From assembly GCA_050485405.1 (NCBI GenBank), contig JBJHBI010000007.1, forward strand, positions 1-64,000: a stretch of DNA of 64,000 nucleotides, written 5' to 3'. The translations under genes were made by a program, and so were the position numbers. The DNA is from Saliniramus sp050485405 (GTDB taxonomy: Bacteria > Pseudomonadota > Alphaproteobacteria > Rhizobiales > Beijerinckiaceae). The first letter of the stretch is position 1. Every line of letters starts with the position of its first letter. This document shows, one piece after another, positions 33,501-42,056 of the stretch. Under the pieces are notes generated by a model, which saw only the letters and a program-made list of their open reading frames with translations, had not been told where the DNA came from and made no database searches.

Positions 33501-34010
33501 TTATCCCGCGCGGACACGCTCGAGGAACAGCGTCACTTCCTGCTCCAGTGTACCGGCGTTTTCCGAGAGCTCATTGGCCGATGACAGGCTGACCATCAGA
33601 AGCCGCCCGTCCGTGTCGACCGCGATGTGGCGCTTGCGGCCCACCATTCTCTTGCCGCCGTCGAAGCCGCGCTCCTTGGCCGCGGGAGCCTTCACCGTCT
33701 GGCTGTCGAGCACGCCGCCCTCCGGGCTCGCCTCGCATCCGGCGCGCTTACGATCGAGCATCAGCGCGACGTCGTGGATGGTCCGGAACAGCATCAGCCG
33801 GACGAAGCGCCGGAACCACCAATAGACGGTCTGCCACGGCGGAAAGTCCTTCGGCAGCATCCGCCAGCCGCCGCCGGAGCGCGCCATGTAGCGGATGGCG
33901 TTGAGGAACTCGCGCCGGTCGACGCTCGGAAGGAGCGGCGCAATCCGCTCCCACTCCGCATCGGTCAGGTCGCTCGGGTAGCGCTTCGTGCGCCGGTCGA
34001 TCTTGGCCAT
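33501..34010 (-). pseudogene. Truncated IS5-family transposase fused to a chemotaxis-receptor tail
   Basis: The ORF begins as an IS5-type transposase (RYPSDLTDAEWERIAPLLP, NAIRYMARSGGGWRMLPKDFPPW, VLDSQTVKAPAAKERGFDGGKR, GRKRHIAVDTDGRLLMV). It stops being transposase at about residue 141 and continues in frame as the last 27-28 residues of a methyl-accepting chemotaxis protein (SSANELSENAGTLEQEV, ending RVRAG). The receptor at 36462-38156 ends almost the same way, with the shared DNA starting at GGCCGATGACAGG. The second and third DDE residues of the transposase are missing, so it cannot transpose. It records an insertion and deletion in a third receptor gene. Confidence 0.85.
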
Positions 34011-34322
34011 CCGGCCTCTGGTCTGCTTCGTCCACATCAACTCCGTGAATCACATCGGCTCCGATGCGAACAGCTCGGCTGCTCATTCTCAAACGGTCAC
34101 TGAAACTGCCATCGGCCGCCTTGTGGATTTTGTATGGCATCAGAATAATTGCAACTACGTATTTTGCATATGAGTGAACATCTTCTGTTAATTGAGGATT
34201 AACTAGTAATATTCGTGTATTAAAGCGAAGGCCTATAGTTGATTTATCAAATATGGACGAAGATTTTTATTAACATGTATCAGGCTAAATTGCTAGCAAT
34301 GGAAATTTGGGGGAGTATATCA
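34011..34322. other. AT-rich intergenic region upstream of a chemotaxis receptor
   Basis: This 312-base stretch holds no gene. Its left part (to about 34110) resembles the upstream end of the transposase element. From about 34130 it turns strikingly AT-rich compared with the rest of the window, contains many TTAA/TAAT words, a CtrA-like site at 34188-34203, and ends in GGGGGAG before the receptor ATG. It is the likely control region of the receptor gene. Confidence 0.7.
34188..34203 (+). promoter_or_regulatory. CtrA-like binding site TTAA-N7-TTAAC
   Basis: TTAA (34188-34191), seven bases TTGAGGA, then TTAAC (34199-34203) match the full consensus for the alphaproteobacterial cell-cycle and motility regulator CtrA. 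It also forms a perfect inverted repeat GTTAAT/ATTAAC. It is 120 bases upstream of the chemotaxis receptor start, within the AT-rich region. Confidence 0.55.
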
Positions 34323-36017
34323 ATGCTTAGTAAGTTCACGATCGGTCTAAAGATCGGTTTCATAATCGCTATCATGACAACCGCCGCAGTAACGATATCG
34401 GTTGTAGCATATCAAGGATTCATTGCCTTGGCGGAATCTGCAGATCGTATCAATACTGGCGCAGGAGAGGTTCGTCTCGCTGCAACGATGAACCAGAACG
34501 CAGTGGAAATGTCGCGAGCCGAGTATCGGATCATTGCGGACCCATCTAGTTTCAGCGAGATCCGAGATGCTGCCCTCGACAGCAGAGAAATATTCAGTGA
34601 CCGCCTCGCACGCCTTAGAGAAACGGCAACCGGGGATCAGGTTGAATTGATAGAAACTATAGAGAGGCGAGCAAATGCGTACTTCACTGGTCTTGACAAC
34701 TTCCTGCGGGAGGGCGAGCGGCACCAGGATAGCGAGATTTCGCAAGCGCAGGCACAGTTGAATGCGATTGTGAGCCGAAATCGCAGAGAGGCGGCTTTGC
34801 TGCGAGAATCCCTCGCTGAACTCGTTGCGTTTACCGATTCGAACGGTGACGCTTTGGCCATTGAGGCGCAAGACCTTGCCGCATCGAAAACGATGCTCTT
34901 GGTCATGATTGCTGTGATCGGAACCCTCGCCGGGAGTGTATTCGGATTTATTGTGGCGAAATCCGGCATCACGGTGCCACTGCGTCGGATCGTCAACTGC
35001 CTCCAGCAACTGGCAGGCGGCAAGCTGGATATTGCGATCACAGACACTGATCGCAAGGACGAGGTCGGTGAAGTCGCCCAAACCGCGCTCGTCCTTCAAC
35101 AGGGACTTTTGCGGGCAAAGCAGCTTGAGCAGGAAGCCGCGACCTCGGAGGAGCGTGCCGAAGAACGACGCAAGCAGGAAATGCAGCGGCTTGCCGATGA
35201 ATTCGAGAATGCTGTCAGCGAGATCATTTCTCAGGTCGGCGCTGCGGCCGAACAGCTCAACGGCAATGCCGTTGCCATGTCTTCGATATCTGAGGAAACC
35301 AGCAATCAGGTCCTCACTGTCTCAGCGGCTGCAGAGGAAGCCAGCGCGAATGTCGGAGCGGTGGCAGCAGCCAGTGAAGAACTCTCAGCGACCGTCACCG
35401 AGGTCGCCCGCGACATCCACGGCACGTCGAGCCTCGCAGCGAACGCCAACGAGGAGGCCATTCAGACCGCATCTGCCGTAGATGCGGTGGCACAGGTCGT
35501 CGAGCGGGTCGCTGGAATGACGGAGCTCATCAGCGATATCGCTGACAAGACCAACCTGCTCGCGCTCAACGCCACGATCGAAGCGGCACGTGCCGGCGAA
35601 GCCGGTCGCGGATTTGCCGTGGTTGCCACCGAGGTCAAGCAACTCGCCGAGCAGACCAGCAAGGCGACCGAGCAGATCAATCTCCAAATCACCGAAATGA
35701 AGTCCTCTGCCAACCTATCAAAGGCGGCCGTTGATCGCATCGTAATGATGGTCAAGGACATCACAGAGCGTGCAGCAAACGTCGCCGCAGCAGCCGAGCA
35801 GCAACAATCGGCAACCGGTGAAATCGCCAGGAATGTCAGTGAGGCAGCAACGGGAACCTCATCGGTTTCCGAAGCGATTTCCGGTGTCAGGGAAGCCGCC
35901 GCAGAAGCCGGAAAGATGTCGTCCGAGGTGCGCGATGCCTCCCAGCTCCTGAATGGTCAAGCCGGTGATCTGAAGAACGCGGTGGCAGGCTTCCTGAACC
36001 GCGTCCGGGCGGCTTGA
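34323..36017 (+). CDS. Methyl-accepting chemotaxis protein
   Basis: This 564-residue receptor has an N-terminal membrane segment (about residues 12-33), a periplasmic helical sensor domain (to about 190), a second membrane segment (about 195-217), HAMP (ITVPLRRIVNCLQQLAGGKLD) and a cytoplasmic signalling domain with the hairpin tip ISDIADKTNLLALNATIEAA. The ligand is unknown. It lacks a C-terminal CheR pentapeptide. The ATG at 34323 has GGGGGAG eight bases upstream. Codon use in the first half is noticeably less GC-biased than in the neighbours, suggesting acquisition or different origin of the sensor half. Confidence 0.93.
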   Translation: MLSKFTIGLKIGFIIAIMTTAAVTISVVAYQGFIALAESADRINTGAGEVRLAATMNQNAVEMSRAEYRIIADPSSFSEIRDAALDSREIFSDRLARLRETATGDQVELIETIERRANAYFTGLDNFLREGERHQDSEISQAQAQLNAIVSRNRREAALLRESLAELVAFTDSNGDALAIEAQDLAASKTMLLVMIAVIGTLAGSVFGFIVAKSGITVPLRRIVNCLQQLAGGKLDIAITDTDRKDEVGEVAQTALVLQQGLLRAKQLEQEAATSEERAEERRKQEMQRLADEFENAVSEIISQVGAAAEQLNGNAVAMSSISEETSNQVLTVSAAAEEASANVGAVAAASEELSATVTEVARDIHGTSSLAANANEEAIQTASAVDAVAQVVERVAGMTELISDIADKTNLLALNATIEAARAGEAGRGFAVVATEVKQLAEQTSKATEQINLQITEMKSSANLSKAAVDRIVMMVKDITERAANVAAAAEQQQSATGEIARNVSEAATGTSSVSEAISGVREAAAEAGKMSSEVRDASQLLNGQAGDLKNAVAGFLNRVRAA

Positions 36018-36147
36018 TATTGTGCCAGGCACGCGATCGGGAATTTGCGATCGCGTGCAGAGACCCCGGCGGTCGGCAGCGTCCGAGCATGGCCCCATGC
36101 CCAGCCGCTATCGATTTACTATTGTTTACCAATAGCCTGATCCCGGT

Positions 36148-36339
36148 ATGCAAATCGAAATCCTCGAAGCCCTGGCGCGCACGGTGATGCGGGAGCTCGA
36201 AATCCGCGTGGATCGCCGCTTTCTCCGGATTGCCCTCGCCACGATGGATCAAGGACTGGTGATGATCGAGGCGGATGGAGGGGGCCCGATCATCAATGGG
36301 CGCGCTGCCGAACTGCTCGAATTACCGAACGAACACTGA
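36148..36339 (+). pseudogene. PAS-domain fragment, 63 codons
   Basis: The ORF reads as the start of a PAS domain: VDRRFLRIALATMDQGLVMIE, then INGRAAELLELP, and stops about one third of the way through a normal PAS fold. In full-length sensors (histidine kinases, diguanylate cyclases) this pattern continues with a kinase or GGDEF domain. No continuation is visible in any frame before the receptor gene on the other strand. It is probably a remnant, but a tiny expressed protein cannot be excluded. No ribosome site is evident. Confidence 0.5.
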
Positions 36340-36399
36340 GGACTATGACATGCGTGCCTCGATCTGAGACAAGAAGGTCTGCATTGTTTATTTCGAGAT

Positions 36400-36430
36400 C
36401 GGAGCGGCCTTCAAAAAGGAGGCCGCTCCG
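36400..36430 (-). terminator. Strong hairpin downstream of a chemotaxis receptor gene
   Basis: Eleven-base perfect arms CGGAGCGGCCT (36400-36410) and AGGCCGCTCCG (36420-36430) surround a nine-base loop. It lies 31 bases past the stop of the minus-strand receptor. There is no long T-run, so it may work as a bidirectional stem or a factor-assisted terminator. Confidence 0.65.
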
Positions 36431-36461
36431 CCGATATGCTCGAACACCTATTCGCCGACCT

Positions 36462-38156
36462 TTACCCCGCGCGAACACGCTTCAGGAATTGCGTGACTTC
36501 GCTTTCCAGGCTTCCCGCGTTTTCGGAGAGCTCGTTGGCCGATGACAGGAGCTGATCCGACACGGTCGCCGTCTGGCTTGACGCCTCGCGGACGCGGGCG
36601 ATGTTGTCGGTCGATTCCTGGGTGCCGCGTGCGGCTTCCGCCACGTTGCGGGCGATCTCGCCGGTCGCCGCCTGCTGCTCCTCCACCGCTGCCGCAACGG
36701 AATTGGTCAGCGACGACATCTCCTCGATCTGGCGGGCGATGGCGCCGATCGCGGTGACGGACTTCTCGGAAATGCCCTGCATGCCCGTGATCTGCGCCGC
36801 GATCTGGTCCGTGGCCTTCGCCGTCTGGTCGGCGAGCCCCTTCACCTCCGCGGCGACCACCGCAAAGCCCTTGCCCGCCTCGCCGGCACGTGCGGCCTCG
36901 ATGGTGGCGTTGAGCGCGAGGAGATTGGTCTGCTCGGCGATGGCGCGGATCATGGCGATGACCTCGCCGATCTTCTGGGCCGATTCGGAGAGCTCGGAGA
37001 CGAGGGCGTTGGTCTCACGCGCCTGATCGACCGCGGCACTCGACTTGTCCGCCGTCTGCGCCACCTGGGCGCCGATCTCCTGGGCGGAAGCAGCGAGTTG
37101 CTCGGTCGCGGTGGCGACGGCCTGGACATTCGCAGCCGTCTGCTCGGCGGTCGAGGCGACATTCGCCGTCTGTATGTTCGTCTCGTCGGCATTCGAGGAA
37201 AGCGCACGCGCGGTGCTCTCCAGCGTTCCCGAGGAATGGGCGAGCTTGCGCACGAGGCCGCCGACCGTGGTCTCGAAGGCATCGGCGAGCTTTGCGAGAG
37301 CCGCCTGCTTTTCGGCCTCGGTGGCGTGCGCGCTGAGGCGCGCCTCCTCCTCCTTGCTCTTGCCGAGCGCATCGCGGAAGCCGACGAGGGCCTTGGCGAT
37401 CGCGCCGACTTCGTCACGACGATCGACGCCGGGAACGGAGGCCTGGAGTTCGCCGCCCGCCATACGTTCCAGCGTCCGGGTCAAGCCGCGCACCGGCATG
37501 ATCACGGAGCGTGCCACGAGCGTTCCTGCGGCGGCCGAGAGTACGATGGCGAGAGCGAGGGCGCCGAGCACGAGGGTCGAGAAGCCTTCAGCCGAACGCG
37601 TCACCTCGGCACCGATGCTCTGGTTCGCGGCCTCCTGATGATCGATGAAGCGGTTGATCGCCGCGAGCCAATCCGTGAACAGACCATTGGCTTGCGTGAG
37701 CAGCAGGTTGTTCGCCGCCACGGTGTCACCGGCGCGCTGCAGCGCGATGATCTCGTCGACGAGGGGGTTCGTGCGCGCCTGGATCGCGGCGATGTCGCCC
37801 AGCATGGCCCTCTCGGCATCCGATGCCCCGATCTGCGCGACGAGGGCGTCCATCGCCTGCTCGTTCTCCGCGTAGAAGCGGGCGAGATCGTCGATGAGCG
37901 CGACTTCACGGTCCTGTGCGGCACCGTCATCGTAGAGCACGACGTCACGGATGGCGATCGCGCGGTCGTGTACGCTGCCGCGGAAATTGATCGCATGGCG
38001 CTGCAAAACGGCGTTCACATCGTTGATCTGCGCGAGATTGCGATTGACGCTGCCCACCTCAGAAACGGAAATCCACGCAAGCCCGGCCATCAGGGCGAGC
38101 ACGAAGGTGAACGCCGCAGTGAGGCGAGCGGCGATGCCGGTCAGTTCGAATTTCAT
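36462..38156 (-). CDS. Methyl-accepting chemotaxis protein
   Basis: This 564-residue receptor has membrane segments at about residues 10-30 and 190-212, a four-helix sensor between them, HAMP (MPVRGLTRTLERMAGGELQ) and the signalling domain with AIAEQTNLLALNATIEAARAGEAGKG. It ends LESEVTQFLKRVRAG, nearly identical to the tail found in the chimeric ORF at 33501-34010. ATG at 38156 follows AGGA by nine bases. Ligand unknown; no CheR-docking pentapeptide. Confidence 0.93.
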   Translation of the reverse strand: MKFELTGIAARLTAAFTFVLALMAGLAWISVSEVGSVNRNLAQINDVNAVLQRHAINFRGSVHDRAIAIRDVVLYDDGAAQDREVALIDDLARFYAENEQAMDALVAQIGASDAERAMLGDIAAIQARTNPLVDEIIALQRAGDTVAANNLLLTQANGLFTDWLAAINRFIDHQEAANQSIGAEVTRSAEGFSTLVLGALALAIVLSAAAGTLVARSVIMPVRGLTRTLERMAGGELQASVPGVDRRDEVGAIAKALVGFRDALGKSKEEEARLSAHATEAEKQAALAKLADAFETTVGGLVRKLAHSSGTLESTARALSSNADETNIQTANVASTAEQTAANVQAVATATEQLAASAQEIGAQVAQTADKSSAAVDQARETNALVSELSESAQKIGEVIAMIRAIAEQTNLLALNATIEAARAGEAGKGFAVVAAEVKGLADQTAKATDQIAAQITGMQGISEKSVTAIGAIARQIEEMSSLTNSVAAAVEEQQAATGEIARNVAEAARGTQESTDNIARVREASSQTATVSDQLLSSANELSENAGSLESEVTQFLKRVRAG

Positions 38157-38171
38157 GGTACGCTTCCTGAT

Positions 38172-38227
38172 CAATCTTAGGATGTGTTATGACACACAAT
38201 CATCCTTTCATTGATTAAACTTTAATC
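38172..38227. promoter_or_regulatory. Palindromes in the leader of a chemotaxis receptor gene
   Basis: GATTAAA-C-TTTAATC (38213-38227) is a perfect 15-base palindrome. Nearby, AGGATG/CATCCT arms enclose TGTGT/ACACA arms between about 38179 and 38207. Upstream of the receptor start (minus strand) there is also TTAA-N6-TTAA near 38238-38251, one base short of a CtrA spacing. The AT-rich 38157-38270 region is the probable promoter of the receptor. Confidence 0.45.
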
Positions 38228-38447
38228 TGTAAGAAATTTAACAGAACTTAATTCGAATCCGGACGATGCGTGCTTTGACGCAAGCCCGGCTTTCAGAAAT
38301 CGCAAAAGAAAAAAGTGATCCGGCAGCGACTTCCCGGCCGTCCCGATACGGGCACGCTCGCCACTCCCCGACCGCGCTCTTATGTGGCAGATTGAGGTGG
38401 CCCGGATTCGCGCAGGGGCGTGGATCTCGCCACAGCCGGAGCAGGAC

Positions 38448-39893
38448 GTGACCAGATTTTCTTTCGTTGATTCGATTTATCGCCGATCGGCCCTCACCCT
38501 CGTCGCATCGGGCGTGCTCATTGCGCTCGCCGCTGCGCCCCATGACCGGGCTCTCGCCCAGACGCGCGCAGTTCCGGAAAGCGATGCGCAGGTGAAGCTC
38601 TCCTATGCGCCTCTGGTGCGCGAGGCCGCGGGGGCGGTGGTCAACGTCCATGGCGCGCGCGTCACACAACGCCCACGCGATCACATGGAGGATTTCTTCG
38701 AGCGTTTCTTCGGCGGTGGCGGATTTGGCGCCATGCCACGCGAGCGGATCGAGCGCTCGCTGGGCTCGGGCGTGATCGTCGACGAACACGGCCTCGTCAT
38801 CACCAATTACCACGTCGTCGAGGGCATGACGGAGTTGCGCGTAGCGCTCGTCGATCGCCGCGAATTCGATGCCGAGGTGGTTCTGCGGGACCCGCGCAGC
38901 GATCTCGCCATGCTGCAGATCCGCTCGGATGAATACTTCCCGGCACTCGAACTCGGTGATTCCGAAGCGCTCGAGGTCGGTGACATCGTGCTCGCCATCG
39001 GTAATCCGTTCGGCGTCGGCCAGACGGTGACGCAGGGGATCGTCTCCGCGCTCGCGCGCACGCAGGTCGGCATCACCGATTACCAGTTCTTCATCCAGAC
39101 CGATGCGGCGATCAATCCGGGCAATTCCGGCGGGGCGCTGCTCGACATGAACGGGCGGGTCGTGGGCATCAACACGGCGATCTATTCGCGCTCGGGCGGG
39201 AGCCACGGGATCGGCTTCGCCATTCCCGCCGCGATGGTCCATGCGGTGGTCGAATCCGCGCGCATCGGCGCCGATCGCGTGCGCCGGCCCTGGCTCGGCG
39301 CCTCCGTCCAGGAGGTCACACCCGACATCGCCGAGAGCGTCGGCCTCGCCCGTCCCTCCGGCGTGCTCATCACGAACGTGGTCGAGGGCAGTCCCGCCGA
39401 TCGCGGCGGATTGCGCCGGGGCGACATCATCCGCGCGGTCGACGGACGACGCATCGACGATGCGGACGGGTTCGGCTACCGCTTCGCGCTGGCCGGCATC
39501 GAGGGAACGACGCAGATCGAGATCCTGCGCGGTGATCGGGCGGAGACGCTCGACGTGCCGCTGATGCCTCCCCCGGAGGAGCCCCCGCGCGAGACGCTGA
39601 CGATCGCGAGCCGCACACCGCTCGGTGGTGCCACCGTGATGAACCTGTCTCCCGCCGTCGCGGAGGAATTCCAGGTGCCACAGGGGCTCGAAGGCGTGGT
39701 TCTCACGGAGGTCGATCCGCGCTCCATCGCGGCGAGCTACGGCTTCCGCCCGGGCGACATCATCCTGGAGGTCAACAACCGGCAGATCCGCCGTACCGGC
39801 GAGCTCGACGAGGCCATGCGCGCGGGTGGTCGCTCCTGGGCGATGCGGATCAATCGCGGCGGGCAGATCATCACCACCATGTTGCGGGGCTGA
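38448..39893 (+). CDS. degP: Do-family serine protease (DegP/DegQ-like)
   Basis: This 481-residue exported protease has a signal peptide (membrane-type stretch RSALTLVASGVLIALAAA, cleavage near ALAQT), a trypsin-like domain with catalytic H122 (NYHVV), D152 (SDLAML) and S227 (GNSGGAL), and two PDZ domains (about residues 285-375 and 385-475). It degrades or refolds misfolded periplasmic proteins. The GTG start at 38448 has GGAG upstream; the ORF could extend 22 residues further, which would spoil the signal peptide. rarA starts four bases after its stop. Confidence 0.92.
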   Translation: MTRFSFVDSIYRRSALTLVASGVLIALAAAPHDRALAQTRAVPESDAQVKLSYAPLVREAAGAVVNVHGARVTQRPRDHMEDFFERFFGGGGFGAMPRERIERSLGSGVIVDEHGLVITNYHVVEGMTELRVALVDRREFDAEVVLRDPRSDLAMLQIRSDEYFPALELGDSEALEVGDIVLAIGNPFGVGQTVTQGIVSALARTQVGITDYQFFIQTDAAINPGNSGGALLDMNGRVVGINTAIYSRSGGSHGIGFAIPAAMVHAVVESARIGADRVRRPWLGASVQEVTPDIAESVGLARPSGVLITNVVEGSPADRGGLRRGDIIRAVDGRRIDDADGFGYRFALAGIEGTTQIEILRGDRAETLDVPLMPPPEEPPRETLTIASRTPLGGATVMNLSPAVAEEFQVPQGLEGVVLTEVDPRSIAASYGFRPGDIILEVNNRQIRRTGELDEAMRAGGRSWAMRINRGGQIITTMLRG

Positions 39894-39897
39894 TCCG

Positions 39898-41202
39898 GTG
39901 AGCGACCTGTTCGCCTCCGCCGGCCTCGACAAGGATCTCGCGCGCCCGCTCGCCGACCGGATGCGCCCGGCGAAGCTCGACGAGGTCGTCGGCCAGGATC
40001 ACCTCGTCGGCCCGGACGGGGCGCTGACGCGGCTTCTGCGCACCGGCTCGATCGGCTCGCTGATCTTCTGGGGGCCACCCGGCACGGGCAAGACCACGGT
40101 GGCGCGCCTGCTCGCGAACGAGACGAGCCTGCATTTCGAGCAGATCTCCGCGATCTTCTCGGGCGTGGCCGATCTCAAGAAGGTCTTCGAGGCCGCCCGC
40201 GCGCGGCGCTCCACCGGTATCGCGACGCTGCTCTTCGTCGACGAGATCCACCGTTTCAACCGCGCCCAGCTCGACGCCTTCCTGCCCGTGATGGAGGACG
40301 GCACCATCACGCTGGTGGGGGCGACGACGGAAAACCCCTCCTTCGAGCTCAATGCCGCGCTGCTCTCGCGCGCCCGCGTCCTCACCTTCCATGCCCTCGA
40401 CGAGGAAGCGATCGCACAATTGCTGACCCGCGCCGAGGCGATCATGGAGCGCCCCCTCCCCCTCGATGCGGATGCCCGCGCAGCGCTCGCGCGCATGGCC
40501 GATGGAGACGGGCGTGCCGCTCTCACCCTCGCCGAGGAGATCTGGCGTTCCGCCGGTGAAGAAGAGATTTTCGACACGGCGGCCCTCGTCGCCGTGATCC
40601 AGCGCCGCGCGCCGATCTACGACAAGGGGCAGGAAGGCCATTACAATCTGATCAGCGCCCTGCATAAATGCGTGCGCGGCTCCGATCCCGATGCGGCGCT
40701 CTACTATCTCGCCCGCATGCTCGACGGCGGCGAGGATCGTCTGTTCATCGCGCGAAGGCTGGTGCGCATGGCGGTGGAGGATATCGGGCTGGCCGATCCG
40801 CAGGCGCTCGCCATCGCCAATGCAGCGAAGGACGCTTACGACTTTCTCGGCTCGCCCGAGGGCGAACTCGCGCTGGCCCAGGCCGCGGTCTATCTCGCTA
40901 CGGCACCGAAATCGAACGCGCTCTACAACGCATACAAAGCCTCCGCGCGCACGGCGAAGGAGCACGGCTCGCTGATGCCGCCCAAGACCATTCTCAATGC
41001 TCCCACCAAACTGATGAAGCAGGAGGGTTACGGCGCGGGCTACGTCTACGATCACGACGCGCCGGACGCATTCTCGGGGCAGGATTACTGGCCGGAGAAA
41101 CTCGGTCGGCAACGCTTCTACGACCCCGTCGATCGCGGCTTCGAACGCGACATCCGCAAACGGCTGGACTGGTGGGACAAGCTACGGCGGGAGCGGGGGT
41201 GA
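39898..41202 (+). CDS. rarA: Replication-associated recombination protein RarA
   Basis: This 434-residue AAA+ ATPase is homologous to clamp-loader/RuvB-like proteins. It has MRPAKLDEVVGQDHLVGPDG, Walker A FWGPPGTGKTTVARLL, Walker B FVDEIHRFNRAQLD, sensor TTENPSFELNAALLSR and the C-terminal tetramerisation part (HYNLISALHKCVRGSDPDAALYYLARM). RarA (MgsA) acts at stalled forks. GTG start at 39898, four bases after the degP stop; degP-rarA adjacency is common in Rhizobiales. Confidence 0.95.
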   Translation: MSDLFASAGLDKDLARPLADRMRPAKLDEVVGQDHLVGPDGALTRLLRTGSIGSLIFWGPPGTGKTTVARLLANETSLHFEQISAIFSGVADLKKVFEAARARRSTGIATLLFVDEIHRFNRAQLDAFLPVMEDGTITLVGATTENPSFELNAALLSRARVLTFHALDEEAIAQLLTRAEAIMERPLPLDADARAALARMADGDGRAALTLAEEIWRSAGEEEIFDTAALVAVIQRRAPIYDKGQEGHYNLISALHKCVRGSDPDAALYYLARMLDGGEDRLFIARRLVRMAVEDIGLADPQALAIANAAKDAYDFLGSPEGELALAQAAVYLATAPKSNALYNAYKASARTAKEHGSLMPPKTILNAPTKLMKQEGYGAGYVYDHDAPDAFSGQDYWPEKLGRQRFYDPVDRGFERDIRKRLDWWDKLRRERG

Positions 41203-41314
41203 AACGGCGCAAACGGACAAAAAACGTCGCGAACTTCGGTTTATGATTGCTTTTTACGGCGAATTACACTATTTAATTGCATCCAACTACGGACCGAACA
41301 GGATATATTCGCAT

Positions 41315-41545
41315 ATGGCAATCCGCACTATGGTGCAACTTTCGGTGAAGGGCATGTCGCGGAATCTGGTTGATACGATCAGGCTTTTCTGCACGGTGGC
41401 AATCATCGTTGCCGCGATTGCACAGCTCGCGTCGGATCTCGGCGAACCGGGCATCTTCCTGCTGTCGACCTTGGTGGCTGCGTTGGCTATCGGCTTGCCG
41501 AAGCTTCTTCGGGCTATTTGGCCTGCCGACAACACAGCGTCCTGA
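41315..41545 (+). CDS. Small membrane protein, unknown
   Basis: The product is 76 residues from the ATG at 41315 (or 100 from the ATG at 41243). It has two hydrophobic segments: TIRLFCTVAIIVAAIAQLA and IFLLSTLVAALAIGLPKLL. No family is recognised. AGGA lies 11 bases before the chosen ATG. It is followed after 16 bases by a second small membrane protein gene, so the two form a unit between rarA and the large methyltransferase gene. Base composition is lower in GC than the flanking housekeeping genes. Confidence 0.5.
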   Translation: MAIRTMVQLSVKGMSRNLVDTIRLFCTVAIIVAAIAQLASDLGEPGIFLLSTLVAALAIGLPKLLRAIWPADNTAS

Positions 41546-41561
41546 CGACACGATTCATGTA

Positions 41562-41948
41562 ATGGCGGTTCTTGGGCCGGAAGCGGTTGCGACACTGACG
41601 ATTGTACTTGGCGTGCTGTTTGCTCTGCTGGCGGGTGTGGTCTTCATGCTGCTGCGGATCAGTTGGGATCAATTGTTCCATCTCGTCAAACAGATATCCA
41701 GCTATCCGTTCTCGACGGTGCCTCTGGCAATTTTGTTGTGGAATTGCGTCGCTATCAATTTCAATGCCTGGCAGGACAATACCGAGGCTATCGAGGCGTG
41801 GACCCGCATTCAAAGCGATTCAGCACATGTCTTCGGCATCGGCACCACATTGCTCGCCTATGCGAGTTTCTCAATGATCATTTCGGCGACAGCGGATCTC
41901 GTCGACAGCGTAAGGGAGCGTCTGGCCGCAATTCCTCGACAACCGTGA
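41562..41948 (+). CDS. Small membrane protein, unknown
   Basis: This 128-residue protein has three hydrophobic segments (about residues 8-33, 48-65 and 93-113), with a polar loop NFNAWQDNTEAIEAWTRIQS between the last two. I do not recognise a family. The ATG at 41562 is used because the longer ORF overlaps the previous gene out of frame and is arginine/serine-rich. It is likely co-expressed with the preceding small membrane protein. The large nuclease/methyltransferase gene starts 108 bases downstream. Confidence 0.6.
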   Translation: MAVLGPEAVATLTIVLGVLFALLAGVVFMLLRISWDQLFHLVKQISSYPFSTVPLAILLWNCVAINFNAWQDNTEAIEAWTRIQSDSAHVFGIGTTLLAYASFSMIISATADLVDSVRERLAAIPRQP

Positions 41949-41976
41949 CACAACCAAAAACAGACTGAATACACCC

Positions 41977-41988
41977 TATGCGCGCATA
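41977..41988. other. 12-bp perfect palindrome TATGCGCGCATA
   Basis: It lies in the 108-base gap before the methyltransferase gene, about 70-80 bases upstream of the start. It might be an operator or a modification target. This is only a pattern observation. Confidence 0.35.
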
Positions 41989-42056
41989 ATCGCGCTGGAC
42001 AACCTTCTTATAAGTTGTATTGACTGATTGCACCCGTCAAACGTGTGCGGCCGGTC

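Noticed and set aside
38238..39932. A 564-codon minus-strand frame opposite the DegP-like gene
   Set aside because: Shadow frame; the sense strand has the full catalytic triad and PDZ domains.
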